The position numbers and the translations under genes were made by a program. Of a stretch of DNA of 34,940 bases, positions 25,982-34,632 are shown in pieces (position 1 is the stretch's first letter; each line of letters opens with the position of its first letter). Source of the stretch: Chloroflexota bacterium (GTDB lineage: Bacteria; Chloroflexota; Anaerolineae; Anaerolineales; Anaerolineaceae). The notes under the pieces are model-generated. The model was given only the letters and a program-made list of their open reading frames with translations. It was not told the origin of the DNA and did no database searches. The stretch is taken from the NCBI GenBank assembly GCA_012522475.1, contig JAAYKH010000056.1, positions 1-34,940 on the forward strand. Reading direction: 5' to 3'.

Positions 25982-27064
25982 ATGGGTGCAAACATAGTTG
26001 TTGGTGGTTTTTGGGGTGACGAGGGCAAGGGCTTGGTGAGCGCCTGGCAGGCACATCGCGATCGTTCACTGGGTGTGTTCCGCGGCTGTGGCGGGACCAA
26101 CCCCGAGCACGGCCTCTTTTTTGGCGAAGATTATATTATCACCAACCAGCTTCCACTGGGTTTTATTTTTGGCGAGGCATTGGTTGGGCTGGGCCCGGGA
26201 ACTGCTGTAAATGTAGAGAAATTTCTTTACGAAGTCCATCGCTTTCGGTTACCGGTTGAAAAAGTGCGGGTGGACCCGCTATGCCCGATCATCACGCCAG
26301 AGAACATTCAGGAAGAGATGCGCAGCGCCAGCATGAATGCGATTGGCAGCACCAAGAGCGGCACCGGCATTGCTATGGCGCATGCAGCCCTGCGTATTGC
26401 ACCTATAGCCAGGGATATCAAAGCCCTACAGCCTTATCTCGATGACATCCCGGCGCTGGTTAACCGCCTGGCCGAACAGGGAACCATCAGTCTTGAAGCG
26501 ACTCAGGGCACCTTTCTTTCACGCTATCATGGTGAATATCCTAATGTCACCTCGGTTGATGTAACTACGCCCTCGGTGATCGCCGGTGTGGGCTTAAATT
26601 GGCGCCTGGTTGAAAATGTAATCGTCTGCGTTAAGGCGTTGCCCACCCGCGAGGGAGCGGGCCCGATGGGCGCGGTAGATGAGTTTACCGTTGAGGAGAT
26701 GCAAGCATTGGGGATCGTTGAATACAGTTCGATCATCGACCCGAATACTGGGCAACGCCAGGTCAGAAGAAAAGCTAAAGACATCGATTTCCCCTTGTTG
26801 GAACGCATTATCAAACTCAATGGCGCTAACCAGATCGCGCTGACCTTTGCGGAACACTACGATCCGGAGGTCAGGGATGTGCGCCAATGGGGTGGGCTGA
26901 CGTCCAAAGTGAAAAACCTGATCAGCAAGATCGAACGACGCACGGGCGTTGAGGTGACTCTGGTCAACACTGGAAAACAATGGACCAGCATGGCCAGCAA
27001 GCACGATGATTTGCCCGCCGTCGATGATGCGCTGGTGGCGCGGTTGAAAACCTATTGTATTTAA
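25982..27064 (+). CDS. Divergent, shortened adenylosuccinate synthetase paralogue
   Basis: ATG 25982 (AAGG upstream) starts the family N-terminus; the frame is open further up but without homology. It is 360 residues against about 430 in PurA. The P-loop reads GGFWGDEGKG, keeping the catalytic Asp of PurA GDEGKG. GGTNPEHG replaces GGHNAGHT, keeping only the final His. STKSGTGIA replaces the TTGRGIGPAY loop. EATQGTFL and YPNVTSVDVTTPSV match EGAQGTLL and YPYVTSSNTT. TGQRQVRR and LNGANQIALTFAEHYD replace TGRxRRTGW and LTKLDVLD. It probably joins an amine or carboxylate to a purine nucleotide using GTP, but the altered loops suggest a substrate other than aspartate/IMP. Its convergent neighbour is a phosphoribosyltransferase. 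Confidence 0.85.
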   Translation: MGANIVVGGFWGDEGKGLVSAWQAHRDRSLGVFRGCGGTNPEHGLFFGEDYIITNQLPLGFIFGEALVGLGPGTAVNVEKFLYEVHRFRLPVEKVRVDPLCPIITPENIQEEMRSASMNAIGSTKSGTGIAMAHAALRIAPIARDIKALQPYLDDIPALVNRLAEQGTISLEATQGTFLSRYHGEYPNVTSVDVTTPSVIAGVGLNWRLVENVIVCVKALPTREGAGPMGAVDEFTVEEMQALGIVEYSSIIDPNTGQRQVRRKAKDIDFPLLERIIKLNGANQIALTFAEHYDPEVRDVRQWGGLTSKVKNLISKIERRTGVEVTLVNTGKQWTSMASKHDDLPAVDDALVARLKTYCI

Positions 27065-27086
27065 ACCCAATCAGATCGGGGAGCGC

Positions 27087-27731
27087 TCAGCGCTTCTGGT
27101 TTTGTTGAGCAACTTGCTGATCAACCCAGGCTTGCCCGGCAGGCGTCAACACCCTGATCTCTTTTCCGCTGCGGCCAAACTCCCTGTAATCCAACCCATA
27201 GCCAACGACAAATAAAGGTTCGATGAACAGACCCACATGCCGTACCTCGGGGAGGTGCCGGTAGCCATTTAAGCCGGTATCGCGCCATTCAATATTCTCT
27301 GGACGCTCTTTAAACAAAAACGTACAAATATTGCGCCGAGCGACCCTTTCTTCGTCCAGATAATTACACACCCGGACAATCGTAGCAGAGGAATCGATGA
27401 TATCTTCCACGATGATCACCAACCTGTCGGTCAGTTCAGGGCCCTCGTAGGAAATCACCTTTACTTCGCCGCTGCCTTCAGTCCCCCGATAATAATGACG
27501 GGTTTTAAGCCAGGCGCTTTCAAAATCAAAGGACAACTTGCGCAGTTCATCAATCAGGTCGCGATGAAAAGGGGCCGCGCCCTCGCGCAGGCAAAGTAAG
27601 ACAGGCACCTTGCTATAATAATCGATACTGTAAAACATCTCCTTGGCTAGACGTTTGACCACCGATTGAATCCGCTCCTGGCTGGCGACAAACTCCCCTA
27701 AATATTCTTCCGGGATAGAAAATGAACCCAT
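27087..27731 (-). CDS. Hypoxanthine phosphoribosyltransferase-like protein
   Basis: The 214-residue protein has the type I PRTase fold with the PRPP-binding loop LVIIVEDIIDSSAT (canonical VEDIIDTGLT), a flexible-loop region SAWLKTRHYYRGTEGSGEV, and the HPRT-style end VGYGLDYREFGR. HPRTs form IMP or GMP from hypoxanthine or guanine and PRPP. The loop Thr-Gly is replaced by Ser-Ser, and an N-terminal extension of about 30 residues precedes the fold. AAGGAG precedes ATG 27731. The gene converges with the PurA-like gene, leaving 22 nt between them. The pair suggests purine-nucleotide metabolism, with base specificity uncertain. Confidence 0.85.
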   Translation of the reverse strand: MGSFSIPEEYLGEFVASQERIQSVVKRLAKEMFYSIDYYSKVPVLLCLREGAAPFHRDLIDELRKLSFDFESAWLKTRHYYRGTEGSGEVKVISYEGPELTDRLVIIVEDIIDSSATIVRVCNYLDEERVARRNICTFLFKERPENIEWRDTGLNGYRHLPEVRHVGLFIEPLFVVGYGLDYREFGRSGKEIRVLTPAGQAWVDQQVAQQNQKR

Positions 27732-27791
27732 TAAACAACTCCTTATAAAATAACGTGCTTATTGTAACCGATAATTCAGCGGGCGCTGGCA

Positions 27792-27824
27792 ACGAGTACG
27801 AGATATAAAAAAAGACGTACTCGT
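27792..27824. repeat. Inverted repeat between HPRT-like and ATP-grasp genes
   Basis: ACGAGTACG (27792-27800) and CGTACTCGT (27816-27824) are exact inverted copies around a 15-nt loop containing a run of seven A. On the minus strand the loop carries the T run, unlike a standard terminator. It may be an operator upstream of the HPRT-like gene or part of termination for the ATP-grasp gene. Confidence 0.45.
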
Positions 27825-27920
27825 GGGGCGCGTGGTTTGTTACATGGCAGCAATGGATGGCTGAATGCTGGGCAGATTTACTTACGCACCTGTGATGAAA
27901 TTTTTAGGATGAACCAGGGT

Positions 27921-28985
27921 CTATGAGATCAACCCGTATCGCTGGAGTGAGGTTTCGAGGATCATGTTCACCAGTTCGGTGTGGCTGACCCCGTCGGCAG
28001 CAGCCTCGATAACGATATCTGAGATGCCGGGGGAGAGCCCGGGCAAGGGGTTAATTTCCAGGATGTAGGGCTTCCAGCCCTCATTTGCGTTCAAACGAAA
28101 ATCTACCCGGGCTACGTCCAGTGCGCCGGTCACCCGGAAGACGGCGGCAGCCAGCCAGTTAAGTTCGTCGACCTGGTCTTCCTCCAGCGGTGCTGGGCAG
28201 AGGTAGTTGAGCTGGTCGGCCAGGGCTACCTTCAGCCGGTTATCGTAGACCACGTCCGTCTCCAGGTAGGGAGTGAGGTCAACCTCCAGTGGCGGGAAAA
28301 ATCGTAACCCGGCCTGGATGCGGGGCAACTTCTCATCATGTGGCATTCGGCGAGCCACCGGGCCTACCAGGTTGCCAACCATGCCCACCGTTACCTCACG
28401 GCCTTCAATGAAGGTCTCTACCAGGGCCGCCTGGTGATAGTGTTCGATCATGATCCGTACCTGTTGGCGCAGTTCAGTTTCATCTTTGACGATAGATTTG
28501 GCAGAAACCCCCATACCGGTGCCCTCCTGGCTGGGCTTAACAAATAAGGAGAATTTCATCTTTGCATCCAGAGGCTCGTCAACACGTTCGAAAGTTTGAA
28601 AATCTGGCGTGGGCAGGTCGTGATAGGTCAGAACGCGTTTGGTCATCGGTTTATCAAGGGTTAACGCCAGGCACAGCACCTTTGAGCCCGTGTAAGGAAT
28701 GCCCAGCTTTTCCAGGATCGCTGGTACCTGGGCTTCGCGTGCATTACCAGAGTGACTTTCGCAGAGGTTAAAACAGATATCTGGTTTAAATTTTCTGACG
28801 GTGTCGATGATGGTGATATCGCCCTCCAGGAATTCGCAGGTATGCCCGCCGGCCCGAATTGCATCGCTCACAGCCTGGATGGTTGTTTCGCTATCCAGGT
28901 CATCCCATTGATCTTCGGGCATGCCCTCCCAGTGTGGGGCGTTTTTCTTCAGGTTGGCCAGTAAGGCCACGCGAAAGGTCTTCAT
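27921..28985 (-). CDS. ATP-grasp ligase of the D-alanine-D-alanine ligase family
   Basis: The 354-residue protein has the Ddl layout: N-terminal domain with DICFNLCESHSGNAREAQVPAILEKLGIPYTGS (the AxVPxxLExxxIPYTG pattern), central ATP-grasp domain (KFSLFVKPSQEGTGMGV; ALVETFIEGREVTVG) and the metal-binding end ARVDFRLN and LEINPLPGLSPG. Genuine Ddl enzymes end with the same INTLPGF/NPLPGL signature, but this one is divergent in the middle and lies away from murein genes. It may therefore ligate other amino acids or peptides. A TATAAT on the minus strand (29030-29035) is a possible -10 box. SD is weak. Confidence 0.85.
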   Translation of the reverse strand: MKTFRVALLANLKKNAPHWEGMPEDQWDDLDSETTIQAVSDAIRAGGHTCEFLEGDITIIDTVRKFKPDICFNLCESHSGNAREAQVPAILEKLGIPYTGSKVLCLALTLDKPMTKRVLTYHDLPTPDFQTFERVDEPLDAKMKFSLFVKPSQEGTGMGVSAKSIVKDETELRQQVRIMIEHYHQAALVETFIEGREVTVGMVGNLVGPVARRMPHDEKLPRIQAGLRFFPPLEVDLTPYLETDVVYDNRLKVALADQLNYLCPAPLEEDQVDELNWLAAAVFRVTGALDVARVDFRLNANEGWKPYILEINPLPGLSPGISDIVIEAAADGVSHTELVNMILETSLQRYGLIS

Positions 28986-29121
28986 GGCAGTGCGCTTTCA
29001 TCTTTTAAAAGTGAGGAATTCTACCCATAATTATAGACTCTGGTGTGTGAACCGGATAGCTTTTGATCAAATCGGGGGCAAATCAGGGTTACTCAAAGCA
29101 CGGGGTGGATCGCATCCATGC

Positions 29122-29164
29122 AAGCAAAAATCGAGGCTTTTGGATAACATCTCGATTTCTGCTT
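29122..29164 (-). terminator. Stem-loop downstream of the MFS transporter gene
   Basis: AAGCAAAAATCGAG (29122-29135) and CTCGATTTCTGCTT (29151-29164) form a 14-bp stem with one mismatch and a 15-nt loop. It lies 26 nt past the stop of the minus-strand MFS gene. There is no T-tract after the stem, so factor-independent termination is uncertain. Confidence 0.4.
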
Positions 29165-29189
29165 GTTATGCTAATAGAAAAAACGTGAA

Positions 29190-30506
29190 TCAGGAGGTCG
29201 CCTCTGCTGCGGAAGCCTGAATGAACCGTTCCTCCTCTTCCTTGGCGACGCGCATGCCTTCGTTTTCGTCAACCCGGGTCAGTAAATAACCACCCAGGAT
29301 GAAGAATATGATCAGGGAGACAATTGAGACGCGGCTGCCGCCCATGATGGAACTGACAACACCAAAAAGGAGCGGCCCCATCGTCCCAGCTACTTTTTCA
29401 GAAACGCTGAAAAAACTATAGAATTCTGCTGACTTACTTGGCGGCAGCATCCGGCTGAACAACGAGCGGGATAAAGCCTGACTGCCGCCTTGTACAATGG
29501 CAACGCCAAAACCTAAAATCCAGAAGTGAATTTCCTTATACATGAAGTAACCGGCGATGGCTATCACCGTGTAGATGCCCAAACTGACGAAGATTGAGCG
29601 CTTGGTACCCAGCTTTTCCGCCAACTTTCCAAACAACAACGAGAACGGGATGCCCACGAACTGCACCATCAACAAGGTGCCGATGGTGGTGATCTCACTG
29701 AATTGAAGCTCGGTGCCATAAATTGTCGCCATGACGATGATGGTACCGATGCCATTGTTGTAGAGCCAGAAAGCGACGATGAATTTGAACAGCTCTTTAA
29801 ACTTACGGATTTCGCTGAAGGTATGAGCCAGGCGGCTAAAACTGGCCTGAACCGGGTTGAAATGCTCTTCGCCTTTAAGGATCCGGCGCACAGGTTCCTG
29901 AACATACTTCCAAAGCGGGATGGTGAAGATCAGCCACCACACAGCCACGGAAAGAAAGCTTAATCGGCTCATCAACGCGGTGGTCTCGCCATCAGGTGCA
30001 AGCATGATCATCGCCAGGTTGATTGCTAATAAAAGACCGCCGCCCAGATAACCATAAGCATAACCCTTGGAGGAGACCATATCGCGTTCGTCTTCGCCTG
30101 CCACATGTGGCAGCAGCGAATCGTAGAAGACATTCGCGCTGGCAAAGCCGACATTGCCGATGATATAAAAAATGGACGCCATCAGCCAGTCACCTTCGGT
30201 GACAAAAAATAAAAGGGCTGCCCCTGCGCTTCCAATCAGGGCGAAGATGGTTAAAAAGCGTTTCTTGGCACCGCTGAAATCTGCCATGGCCCCCAGGATA
30301 GGCCCCAGCAGGGCGACAATCAACAGCGCAATGGTGGTGGTATAACCCCAATAAGCCGTGCGGACATGAGCCGGCAGGTGGGCTGCCGCTACATTGCTGA
30401 AATATACTGGTAACACCGCCGCGGTGATCGTGGTTACAAAGGCAGAATTAGCCCAGTCGTACATGATCCAGCCCAATTGGGCACGTTTTTTCTGTTTGTG
30501 TTCCAA
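29190..30506 (-). CDS. MFS transporter of the UMF1 (Atg22-like) family
   Basis: The 438-residue protein has twelve predicted membrane helices. The N-terminus GWIMYDWANSAFVTTI is the signature of the UMF1 branch of the major facilitator superfamily, related to fungal Atg22 vacuolar amino-acid effluxers. Bacterial members are mostly uncharacterised, and substrate is unknown. The start is TTG 30506, supported by AAGGAG seven bases upstream. It appears to be transcribed alone; the ATP-grasp gene lies over 200 nt downstream on the same strand. Confidence 0.9.
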   Translation of the reverse strand: MEHKQKKRAQLGWIMYDWANSAFVTTITAAVLPVYFSNVAAAHLPAHVRTAYWGYTTTIALLIVALLGPILGAMADFSGAKKRFLTIFALIGSAGAALLFFVTEGDWLMASIFYIIGNVGFASANVFYDSLLPHVAGEDERDMVSSKGYAYGYLGGGLLLAINLAMIMLAPDGETTALMSRLSFLSVAVWWLIFTIPLWKYVQEPVRRILKGEEHFNPVQASFSRLAHTFSEIRKFKELFKFIVAFWLYNNGIGTIIVMATIYGTELQFSEITTIGTLLMVQFVGIPFSLLFGKLAEKLGTKRSIFVSLGIYTVIAIAGYFMYKEIHFWILGFGVAIVQGGSQALSRSLFSRMLPPSKSAEFYSFFSVSEKVAGTMGPLLFGVVSSIMGGSRVSIVSLIIFFILGGYLLTRVDENEGMRVAKEEEERFIQASAAEATS

Positions 30507-30877
30507 TAATTGCTCCTTAATAAATAGAGTTAATACCGTAATTATAAAACCAAATTGATAGTATCCGTCTGTATTTGTGTGGATGCCTTGGCCCTGGATT
30601 TAACCCATTTAATCACCCATGACAGACGTTTGAAAACCAGGTGATCTTTGATGTGGTAACCGGGTATGTGTCGAAAAAGGAAAGGTTTTACGCAGGTTAT
30701 GGCGTATCCAGATGAACGGGATTGAAACCTGCCAGACCCTACTAAACTGTTTTCTGGGTGATCGTTGCAAAGCCCACCGGACATTGGGAGTATAATCGCC
30801 CTTAATCGCGTAGAAATGTGCTAAAGTTTAAATACGGTCTTCTGCTTTGAGACCTTAATTTTACTTGGAGGTTGGTG
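30507..30877. other. Intergenic region between divergent genes
   Basis: This 371-nt stretch separates the MFS gene (minus) from the hydrolase gene (plus). It holds a minus-strand TATAAT (30541-30546) and a plus-strand TATAAT (30791-30796), both without good -35 boxes. I see no RNA gene, repeat or conserved ORF in between. Confidence 0.5.
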
Positions 30878-31885
30878 ATGAACAAAACTGAGAAAAATCC
30901 CGCCAGAGATGCAGCCTTAGGGATAGCAGGGTTGGTTTCTGCCGCAGCCGCGGCCGTTAGTGGTTGGATCCTCTTCAGCCGCAAATATATTCGTCACGAT
31001 ATGCCCTTAGACCAGGCCCTCGAAGCAGACCGCCGCGACACCCTCTCCCCTCATGCGGGGCGGATGAGCTATTATGCCGATACACGCGGCAAGGGGACGC
31101 CGCTGATTCTGCTGCACAGCGTCAACGCGGCATCCAGCGCATTTGAGATGAAACCCATCTTCGAACACTACCGGGGTCAACGACCGGTATATGCGCTCGA
31201 CCTGCCCGGTTTTGGCTTTTCGGAACGCTCTGATCGACTGTACAGTCCGCTGCTTTATCAGAATGCGATCAGCGACTTTCTGCAAGAAGTGGTAAAAAAG
31301 CCAGCCGATGTGATCGGGTTTTCGGTTTCCTGTGAATTTGCAGCCCGCGCTGCTGTCCACGTGCCCGAGCTGTTCCGATCGCTGGTGATGATCTCTCCTA
31401 CAGGTTTCAAGCCCCCCCGCATGGATAAGTTCGCCCAGCGCGCCGATCAGCGCGGGCGGAAGAACAAACTTTATGCGGGCCTGGCGGTGCCTGTGTGGAA
31501 CCGACCCGTGTTTGACCTGGTTACCAGCCGGCTCAGCATCCAGTTTTTTCTCAATAAAAGCTTTGAAGGGCTGGTTCCGGATGAGTTTGTGGATTATGCC
31601 TACCAGACTGCACATCAACCCGGGGCTGAATATGCCCCCACCTACTTCTTGAGCGGCAAATTGTTCACACCAGCGGTGCGAGAGATGGTCTACATGGCGC
31701 TCAAACAGCCCGTGCTGGCGATCTACGACCGCGATCCCCACACCAATTTTGAAATGCTGCCCACATTATTGCATGAATGCCCGAACTGGAAGGGTGTCCG
31801 CATTTCACCCACCAAGGGGCTCCCGCACTGGGAAGCGCCCCAACGGGTATTCAACGTGTTGAATAATTTTTGGTCGGAGCTGTAA
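30878..31885 (+). CDS. Alpha/beta hydrolase with N-terminal membrane segment
   Basis: ATG 30878 is fixed by GGAGG at 30867-30871; the TTG and GTG just upstream are not needed. The 335-residue protein has a hydrophobic segment (about 12-33, IAGLVSAAAAAVSGWILF), then an alpha/beta-hydrolase core: oxyanion loop LLHSVNAASSAF, nucleophile elbow GFSVSCEFA, acid in YDRDPHTNFEML and His in KGLPHWEAP. Esterase, lipase or C-C hydrolase activity cannot be told apart. The DUF1638 gene begins 9 nt after its stop, so the two form an operon. Confidence 0.88.
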   Translation: MNKTEKNPARDAALGIAGLVSAAAAAVSGWILFSRKYIRHDMPLDQALEADRRDTLSPHAGRMSYYADTRGKGTPLILLHSVNAASSAFEMKPIFEHYRGQRPVYALDLPGFGFSERSDRLYSPLLYQNAISDFLQEVVKKPADVIGFSVSCEFAARAAVHVPELFRSLVMISPTGFKPPRMDKFAQRADQRGRKNKLYAGLAVPVWNRPVFDLVTSRLSIQFFLNKSFEGLVPDEFVDYAYQTAHQPGAEYAPTYFLSGKLFTPAVREMVYMALKQPVLAIYDRDPHTNFEMLPTLLHECPNWKGVRISPTKGLPHWEAPQRVFNVLNNFWSEL

Positions 31886-31894
31886 GGCAGCCCA

Positions 31895-32629
31895 ATGCGC
31901 ATCAGATGCATCGCTTGTGACGTGCTGGCGCGCCCGGTCTACCTGGCAGCGGCTCAATCTCCGCATGTGGTGGACGTGGTTTTAGAACGTTTTGGCCTGC
32001 ACATCACCCCCAAGAAATTACGCCAAACCCTGCAAGCCCATATCCACGCCGCAGACGAGGTGGGAGGTTATGACGCGGTGGTTCTGGCTTATGGTTTGTG
32101 CGGTCAGGCCGCACAGGGCTTACAAGCGGGGACGGTTCCGCTGGTGATCCCGCGGGCACACGATTGCATTACCCTTTTCTTGGGTGGACGGGGGCGTTAT
32201 GACCGGGAATTTTCTGCTTGCCCGGGCACCTATTGGTACGTACAGGACTTTGTTGAGCGTGGCGATTCTGAAACGACATCTTTATCAATCGGCGCGTTTA
32301 CCGCCGGAGATGCGGAAGCCGTGTATGCTGAATATGTTGAAAAATACGGTGCGGATAACGCCGCCTATTTGATGGAGGTAATGCAAGCCTGGCAGGAGCA
32401 TTACGAACGCGCTGCGTTTATAGAATTGGGGGTTGGTGAGGGCCAGAATGCCCTGGCGTACGCTGGCGAGATAGCCCGACGTCGTGGCTGGCGCTTTGAA
32501 CGTCTGGTGGGTGACCTGGCGTTGATCTCGCGTCTACTCAACGGTGATTGGGCAGATGATTTTCTCATTCTGCAGCCCGGACAGTTCATTGAAGCGACCG
32601 GAGATGAAGAAGTTATGCAGGCCAAGTAG
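31895..32629 (+). CDS. DUF1638 family protein
   Basis: The 244-residue protein shows the DUF1638 pattern: an N-terminal CIACDVLARP strand-turn, YDAVVLAYGLCGQAAQGL, PLVIPRAHDCITLFLG and a CPGTYWYVQDF motif. Conserved cysteines and histidine (Cys in YGLCG, His-Asp-Cys in RAHDC) look like a metal- or cofactor-binding set. Members are often found beside corrinoid methyltransferase and methylamine genes, but none lies here. Biochemical function is unknown. ATG 31895 has AAGG seven bases upstream. Confidence 0.85.
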   Translation: MRIRCIACDVLARPVYLAAAQSPHVVDVVLERFGLHITPKKLRQTLQAHIHAADEVGGYDAVVLAYGLCGQAAQGLQAGTVPLVIPRAHDCITLFLGGRGRYDREFSACPGTYWYVQDFVERGDSETTSLSIGAFTAGDAEAVYAEYVEKYGADNAAYLMEVMQAWQEHYERAAFIELGVGEGQNALAYAGEIARRRGWRFERLVGDLALISRLLNGDWADDFLILQPGQFIEATGDEEVMQAK

Positions 32630-32684
32630 GGCGGGTTGGCTGTGCCACACATTGTTTCTATGAAAAAATTTCGACTTAAAGAAC

Positions 32685-32711
32685 CAACCCACCCGGTTGC
32701 CGGGTGGGTTG
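32685..32711. terminator. Bidirectional hairpin between convergent genes
   Basis: CAACCCACCCGG (32685-32696) pairs perfectly with CCGGGTGGGTTG (32700-32711) around TTG, a very stable 12-bp stem. It lies between the ends of the DUF1638 and zinc-ribbon genes and probably ends both transcripts, though neither side has a long T-tract. Confidence 0.75.
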
Positions 32712-32751
32712 TCGAGTTATTTCATCGCACTCTCAGATAGGACTTTGAATT

Positions 32752-33747
32752 TTAATTGGCAGGCTCCAAAGATTGTACAGCCCCTAACTGGTTGATATGC
32801 AAAATCCAGCGACTGCCGATCTGTGCCTGCTCGAAAAGCTGGAGGTTGGGGGTTTTGAATTGGTAGGTATCGCTGCCATCGCGGAAATTGATTACATAGG
32901 CCTCTGTGCGCTCACCTTCACGCTCGTCGGTCAGTAAATCAACCGCCGGCCAGGCGGCCGCATGGTTATAACCGCTGTCCATGACAGTTTCCACAACCAC
33001 CCAGTCCATGGCTGTATATTCGCAGTAATCGTCGTAGACCTCATAGGAACAATCTTGCACCACCTCACCGACGCCGGTGCCGGTATCTTCCACGTAGGGG
33101 TCTCCGCACACCTCGACAGCGCCCGAAACGTAGGTGTCGGAGGTGTACCGGTGAGCAGAGGAACACCGGGTTACATCGGCGCCAAAGGGGATTTCATCGC
33201 GCCAGGCGCTTTCGGCAATCATTGTATAGGCTTCAATGTTAATTGAACGCTCCCATTGCACATCGGAGACGGTTGCCTTGACGTCATCCGTTTTCAGGGA
33301 CATGAACAGCAAAACTGCACATCCCACGATAACCGCCAGAAGAATGAAAATAATGATCAGGGTAACGCCCTTTTTCTTTTTCTTCGGGGTTGCTGCGGCA
33401 GGTTGTTCTTGGGACTGGGCTTCGGTGACGGTGCGGATGCGCTGACCAGCCTGACGTTCTTTACCGCCCCAGGATAGATCGCCATTGCATTTTTTGCAAA
33501 ATTCATCGGTCGCGCTATTACGTGTCCCGCAGAAAGGGCAGTGAATATCGGGCCCGGCTTTTGCCATGCGAACCAGGGCTTCATCTTTAATGAAGTTGAA
33601 CTTTTCTTCATCGACCTGCAGGAATTCAACATCCTCAGGCTGAGGTGCGCCGCAACTGGTACAGCTTTTAATTGGGCCGGGATTCTGGGTGTTGCAAAAA
33701 GAGCACTGCCAAATCAGGGGTACAAAGCCAAGTGATTTACGGGTCAT
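32752..33747 (-). CDS. Double zinc-ribbon membrane protein with extracytoplasmic domain
   Basis: This 331-residue protein has two zinc-ribbon modules: CSFC...CTSC (Cys15, 18, 29, 32; RanBP2-like) and CPFC...CKKC (Cys70, 73, 84, 87). A linker ends in KKKKK (122-126), then one membrane helix (about 128-150), then a C-terminal domain of about 180 residues with four cysteines (195, 214, 233, 242) and many aromatic and acidic residues. The Lys cluster puts the zinc ribbons inside the cell and the C-terminal domain outside. I do not recognise the outer domain. AGGAGG precedes ATG 33747. It is transcribed alone from a good promoter. Confidence 0.75.
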   Translation of the reverse strand: MTRKSLGFVPLIWQCSFCNTQNPGPIKSCTSCGAPQPEDVEFLQVDEEKFNFIKDEALVRMAKAGPDIHCPFCGTRNSATDEFCKKCNGDLSWGGKERQAGQRIRTVTEAQSQEQPAAATPKKKKKGVTLIIIFILLAVIVGCAVLLFMSLKTDDVKATVSDVQWERSINIEAYTMIAESAWRDEIPFGADVTRCSSAHRYTSDTYVSGAVEVCGDPYVEDTGTGVGEVVQDCSYEVYDDYCEYTAMDWVVVETVMDSGYNHAAAWPAVDLLTDEREGERTEAYVINFRDGSDTYQFKTPNLQLFEQAQIGSRWILHINQLGAVQSLEPAN

Positions 33748-33790
33748 ACATCCTCCTTGGATAATCTTCAGCGTTATAAGGCTGGTCTTT

Positions 33791-33819
33791 ATTATAAATA
33801 GAATTGAGCTGGATGTCTA
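33791..33819 (-). promoter_or_regulatory. Sigma-70 promoter of the zinc-ribbon membrane protein gene
   Basis: On the minus strand, TAGACA (33814-33819), a 17-nt spacer and a perfect TATAAT (33791-33796) lie 44 nt before the start codon. The -35 box has one mismatch. Confidence 0.7.
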
Positions 33820-33948
33820 ATCGTGACATTAGGAAGTGTGCGATCAGAAAACAGTGATTAAGGTTTTTATAAAAGGTTGATGTTCGATGAAACGCCTGGT
33901 TTTTAATCGTAGGGGGTTGATCTCAATTTCTGTTTTCAAACCCCAGGC

Positions 33949-34491
33949 TTACTCTCGAAGCAGCCCTTCATCCTGCAGAGCTTGCAGCAAGCGGGGATGT
34001 GCACGCGGGTCTTCGCCGGTGAAATTATCCTTGCTGGGGTAGCCCAGCTCGATATACAGGGTCTGCCCGGCCGGGTCTGTGGGCTGGAGAACTACGATCC
34101 CATCAAAACTCAGCGTAGAAAAGGGCGCCCAAAATGCGCCCGCATAAACTGGCTGTTCGTAAGCCACCAGCACAAAGGGTACGCCACTGGAGGGCAGACC
34201 GCTCATGAACAGGGTTAATAATTTAAAATAAACGTTTTCCGTCAGATTCATTCCGTGACGTTCCCAATCATAGTCAACCAGGTCATCCGTGGTGAGGATG
34301 GGTGTGGCATTCAATGGCAGGTCGGCCAGGGCATAACTTTTCAGTTCCGGGCTTGTGATTTGCGCATCTCCCAGCAGGTAGATCGCGAAGGGTTCGCCCT
34401 CCAGTGGTGCGGGCTCTTCTTCCACGGGGGGGTGGCAGCCACTCAGAATGAACAGGATCAATAGCAGGGCAGGTAGGAAACTTTTCTTCAT
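33949..34491 (-). CDS. Putative lipoprotein, unknown function
   Basis: ATG 34491, with GGAG seven bases upstream, is preferred to the GTG one codon before. The protein of about 180 residues begins with a short lipoprotein signal: MKKS, hydrophobic stretch, lipobox LSGC (Cys19). The mature part is acidic at first (PPVEEEPAPLEGE), then alternates hydrophobic strands without a family I recognise. It should be anchored on the outer face of the membrane. A TATAGT preceded by TGG at about 34575-34583 (minus strand) may be its promoter. Confidence 0.7.
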   Translation of the reverse strand: MKKSFLPALLLILFILSGCHPPVEEEPAPLEGEPFAIYLLGDAQITSPELKSYALADLPLNATPILTTDDLVDYDWERHGMNLTENVYFKLLTLFMSGLPSSGVPFVLVAYEQPVYAGAFWAPFSTLSFDGIVVLQPTDPAGQTLYIELGYPSKDNFTGEDPRAHPRLLQALQDEGLLRE

Positions 34492-34632
34492 CACATCACT
34501 CCGTTTGAAAAATGTGCATCCGTTTGAGCAGCGCCTCCTCTGGGGTAGAACTCTGCTTGTGGAGCACGACCTAAACTATACCACATTTAGCCTTACACAC
34601 TCGAAATGAATTTTAGATCAACCTGGTTAGTA

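Noticed and set aside
25982-27064. Phage-type PurZ (2-aminoadenylosuccinate synthetase)
   Set aside because: The catalytic Asp that PurZ replaces is still present in GDEGKG, and no phage genes surround it.
31007-31741. 244-codon frame antisense to the alpha/beta hydrolase
   Set aside because: The opposite strand has a full hydrolase with catalytic motifs and an SD; this frame shows none.
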